Origin: Cycloclasticus sp.
Lineage (GTDB): Bacteria > Pseudomonadota > Gammaproteobacteria > Methylococcales > Cycloclasticaceae
DNA: 7,944 nucleotides
Direction: 5' to 3'
Assembly: GCA_016764415.1 (NCBI GenBank)
Contig: JAESRY010000074.1
Location: forward strand, 2,415-10,358
In this document: piece by piece, positions 6,899 to 7,944 of the stretch
Layout of the letters: every line of letters begins with the position of its first letter
How positions within the stretch are numbered: position 1 is the stretch's first letter
Made by a program: the position numbers and the translations under genes
Notes under the pieces: model-generated
What the model was told of the DNA's origin: nothing
Seen by the model: the letters and a program-made list of their open reading frames with translations, nothing else
The model's database searches: none

Positions 6899-6936
6899 AT
6901 AAAAAACCCCCTTAAGTTTTACTTTGCGAGGGTTTT
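6899..6936 (-). terminator. intrinsic terminator, minus strand
   Basis: On the minus strand AAAACCC (complement of 6930-6936) pairs with GGGTTTT (complement of 6903-6909). Inside lies a small AAGT-AAA-ACTT stem, and the RNA ends in a run of six U followed by AU. The U-tract is on the minus side only; on the plus strand the stem is followed by GG. It therefore ends a leftward transcript. The only protein gene upstream of it in that direction is cas9, which runs the other way, so a short RNA gene between 6937 and about 7040 is implied. Confidence 0.65.
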
Positions 6937-7018
6937 GGTCGCTTAAAAGCGTTGCCTACGAAAAATCAATTTCATTGGTATGAAAAGCAAATCGATAAGC
7001 CTTAGTCGGTTACACTAA
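6899..7018 (-). ncRNA. candidate tracrRNA, divergent from cas9
   Basis: A leftward RNA of about 120 nt is implied by the minus-strand terminator and a possible promoter at the cas9 start. Read 5' to 3' on the minus strand it holds: a 5' part (7018 to about 6986) that could contain the anti-repeat and includes ACTAAGGC (6999-7006), close to the AATAAGGC after the anti-repeat of N. meningitidis tracrRNA; a perfect hairpin TTTCAT-ACCA-ATGAAA (6970-6985); GGCAACGC (6949-6956), sharing GCAACGCU with the N. meningitidis tracrRNA; a short stem CGCT-TTTA-AGCG (6940-6951); and the terminator. Position, length and order of stems fit a type II tracrRNA. The 5' end is inferred. The CRISPR array is outside the window, so complementarity to the repeat could not be tested. 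A plus-strand tracrRNA is less likely because no terminator precedes cas9 on that strand. Confidence 0.45.
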
Positions 7019-7023
7019 ATGAC

Positions 7024-7053
7024 AGTATATATTCATGGAGGAGATATGAGCAA
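7024..7053 (-). promoter_or_regulatory. possible promoter for the candidate tracrRNA
   Basis: On the minus strand TATACT (complement of 7024-7029) is a good -10 hexamer with one mismatch to consensus. It has a weak -35, TTGCTC (complement of 7048-7053), at an 18-base spacing. Transcription would start near 7017 and run left into the candidate tracrRNA. The element overlaps the cas9 ribosome binding site and start codon, so expression of the two would be physically linked. Confidence 0.3.
7037..7043 (+). promoter_or_regulatory. strong ribosome binding site of cas9
   Basis: GGAGGAG (7037-7043) closely matches the anti-Shine-Dalgarno sequence and ends two bases before ATG 7046, with its core GGAGG about four bases from the start. 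It is the best ribosome binding site in the window and fixes the cas9 start. No convincing plus-strand promoter for cas9 was found between 6937 and 7036. Confidence 0.7.
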
Positions 7054-7944
7054 GAAAATTTTAGGTTTAGATTTAGGCAGCAACTCTATTGGGTGGGCAT
7101 TGCTCGATGAAGTAGACGGCACGGCTACTAGCATTATTGATATTGGAAGTCGTATATTCAATAAGGCTGTGGAAGAAAAAGTACCCACGCCAAAAAATGT
7201 AAAGCGCCGCGACATGCGCCTTGGTAGGCGAGTATTACAAAGACGGGCTAGACGCAAGCAACGGATGCTTAATTATTTAGTCTCGCTGGGCTTATTATCT
7301 AATGAACTTCAATCCAATCACCAACCGGAAATACTACTCAATCAAATTGGCGACCCTTACGTTTTACGTGCGAAAGGACTTGACCACCAACTAACACCGT
7401 ATGAGTTTGGCCGTGTATTACTGCATTTCGTCGCACGCCGAGGATTTTTAAGCACTAAAAAACAAATTGCAGGCGACTTAATTGATGACCCAGATACTCT
7501 CGCTTATCTAAATGAATTTGATGATGTTTCTAACGATAAAGAAGAAGGTGTTTTTAAAGCTGACATTAGTCGCGTTCGACAAGCAATAAAAACATCGGGC
7601 GCTCGTACCTTGGGCGAATATTTATTCCAGTTAGAAAAAGGACAATGCAAGCGGAATCGTAGCCATGAAGGCGGTCACCTTCGCACAGATAGAAAAATGT
7701 ACCTTGATGAATTGGATTTAATTTGGCTGCAACAATCTCAATACTTTAAACATTTGCCCGATGATTTTATGGCCGATAAGAAAGGCATAAAACAAATTAT
7801 TTTTTATCAGCGCCCATTAAAGCTAAAACAAGACCGTGTAGGAAAATGTTCACTCGAACCCAAAAATAATCGCGCACCGATGGCTAGGCTAGAGGTGCAA
7901 CGTTTTAGGTATTTGCAGGATGTAAACAACTTACAATATTTTGA
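7046..7944 (+). CDS. cas9: CRISPR-associated endonuclease Cas9 (probably II-C), N-terminal 299 codons
   Basis: The RNA-guided DNA endonuclease of type II CRISPR systems, cut by the right window edge; the frame is open to the last base. Visible parts in order: RuvC-I strand ILGLDLGSNSIGWALL with the catalytic Asp at residue 9; Arg-rich bridge helix at about 53-76 (KRRDMRLGRRVLQRRARRKQ); REC-lobe motif FGRVLLHFVARRGFLSTKK at about 121-139; LGEYLFQL at 189-196; and IIFYQRPLK, VGKCSLEP and FRYLQDVNNL at about 251-296. These match compact subtype II-C Cas9 proteins, especially those with the LGLDLGTNSIGWAL start. Full-length II-C proteins are about 1000-1400 residues, so HNH, RuvC-II/III and the PAM-interacting domain lie outside. 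Codon use resembles its neighbours, so recent transfer is not evident. cas1, cas2 and the array are expected downstream. The subtype is less sure than the Cas9 identity. Confidence 0.96.
   Translation, partial: MSKKILGLDLGSNSIGWALLDEVDGTATSIIDIGSRIFNKAVEEKVPTPKNVKRRDMRLGRRVLQRRARRKQRMLNYLVSLGLLSNELQSNHQPEILLNQIGDPYVLRAKGLDHQLTPYEFGRVLLHFVARRGFLSTKKQIAGDLIDDPDTLAYLNEFDDVSNDKEEGVFKADISRVRQAIKTSGARTLGEYLFQLEKGQCKRNRSHEGGHLRTDRKMYLDELDLIWLQQSQYFKHLPDDFMADKKGIKQIIFYQRPLKLKQDRVGKCSLEPKNNRAPMARLEVQRFRYLQDVNNLQYF

Noticed and set aside
6961..7036. tracrRNA on the plus strand leading into cas9
   Set aside because: The plus strand has AAAAGCAAATC followed by a small stem that recalls some tracrRNAs, but no terminator precedes the cas9 start; the minus strand has the terminator and better motif order. 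Kept only as an alternative.
6733..7045. CRISPR array left of cas9
   Set aside because: No direct repeats with regular spacing are present; only inverted repeats and a terminator. The array must lie elsewhere.
7033..7257. Minus-strand open frame over the cas9 start
   Set aside because: It is antisense to the RuvC-I and bridge-helix codons of cas9; no independent support as a protein.

Overview
The window looks like a chromosomal stretch of a free-living, possibly marine, gammaproteobacterium. This is inferred from a DarP/YjgA homologue (a family typical of gamma- and betaproteobacteria), moderately AT-leaning coding sequence with host-like codon use throughout, and a CigR/RcnB-type periplasmic protein. 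No rRNA or tRNA gene was seen. The right edge cuts into a type II CRISPR-Cas locus.

Layout. Bases 1-341 carry the 3' part of a class II aldolase gene on the plus strand. It is interrupted by an in-frame amber codon at 96-98 but is otherwise intact. Its stop codon overlaps that of a convergent DUF5063-type gene (338-838, minus). A tightly coupled plus-strand operon follows (888-3705): an exported thioredoxin-fold protein, a membrane-anchored J-domain protein, and a large SLC13-type transporter with two RCK_C (TrkA_C) domains. Successive genes overlap by 4 bases (ATGA). Two minus-strand genes come next: a CigR/RcnB-like exported protein (3737-4315) and darP (4384-4881). A 164-bp element with terminal inverted repeats (4918-5081, MITE-like) lies between darP and a B12-binding-type radical SAM gene whose protein ends in the CCAEP tail (5139-6536, possibly starting at 5103). 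A 62-residue two-helix membrane protein (6544-6732, minus) ends seven bases from it.

The last part is the most interesting. From 7046 to the window end is the first 299 codons of a Cas9, probably subtype II-C, with the RuvC-I Asp, the Arg-rich bridge helix and the start of the REC lobe. Between the small membrane gene and cas9 lies a region with no protein gene but clear RNA structure. A factor-independent terminator pointing left (6899-6936) has no minus-strand protein gene upstream of it. It is preceded by two hairpins, a GGCAACGC segment resembling the N. meningitidis tracrRNA, and a possible promoter overlapping the cas9 start. I interpret this as a divergently transcribed tracrRNA of about 120 nt. 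The CRISPR array and cas1/cas2 are not in the window and presumably lie to the right.

Functionally the blocks look independent: a redox/chaperone/transport operon, ribosome assembly (darP) beside an envelope protein, a radical SAM enzyme of unknown substrate, and the edge of an adaptive immunity locus.
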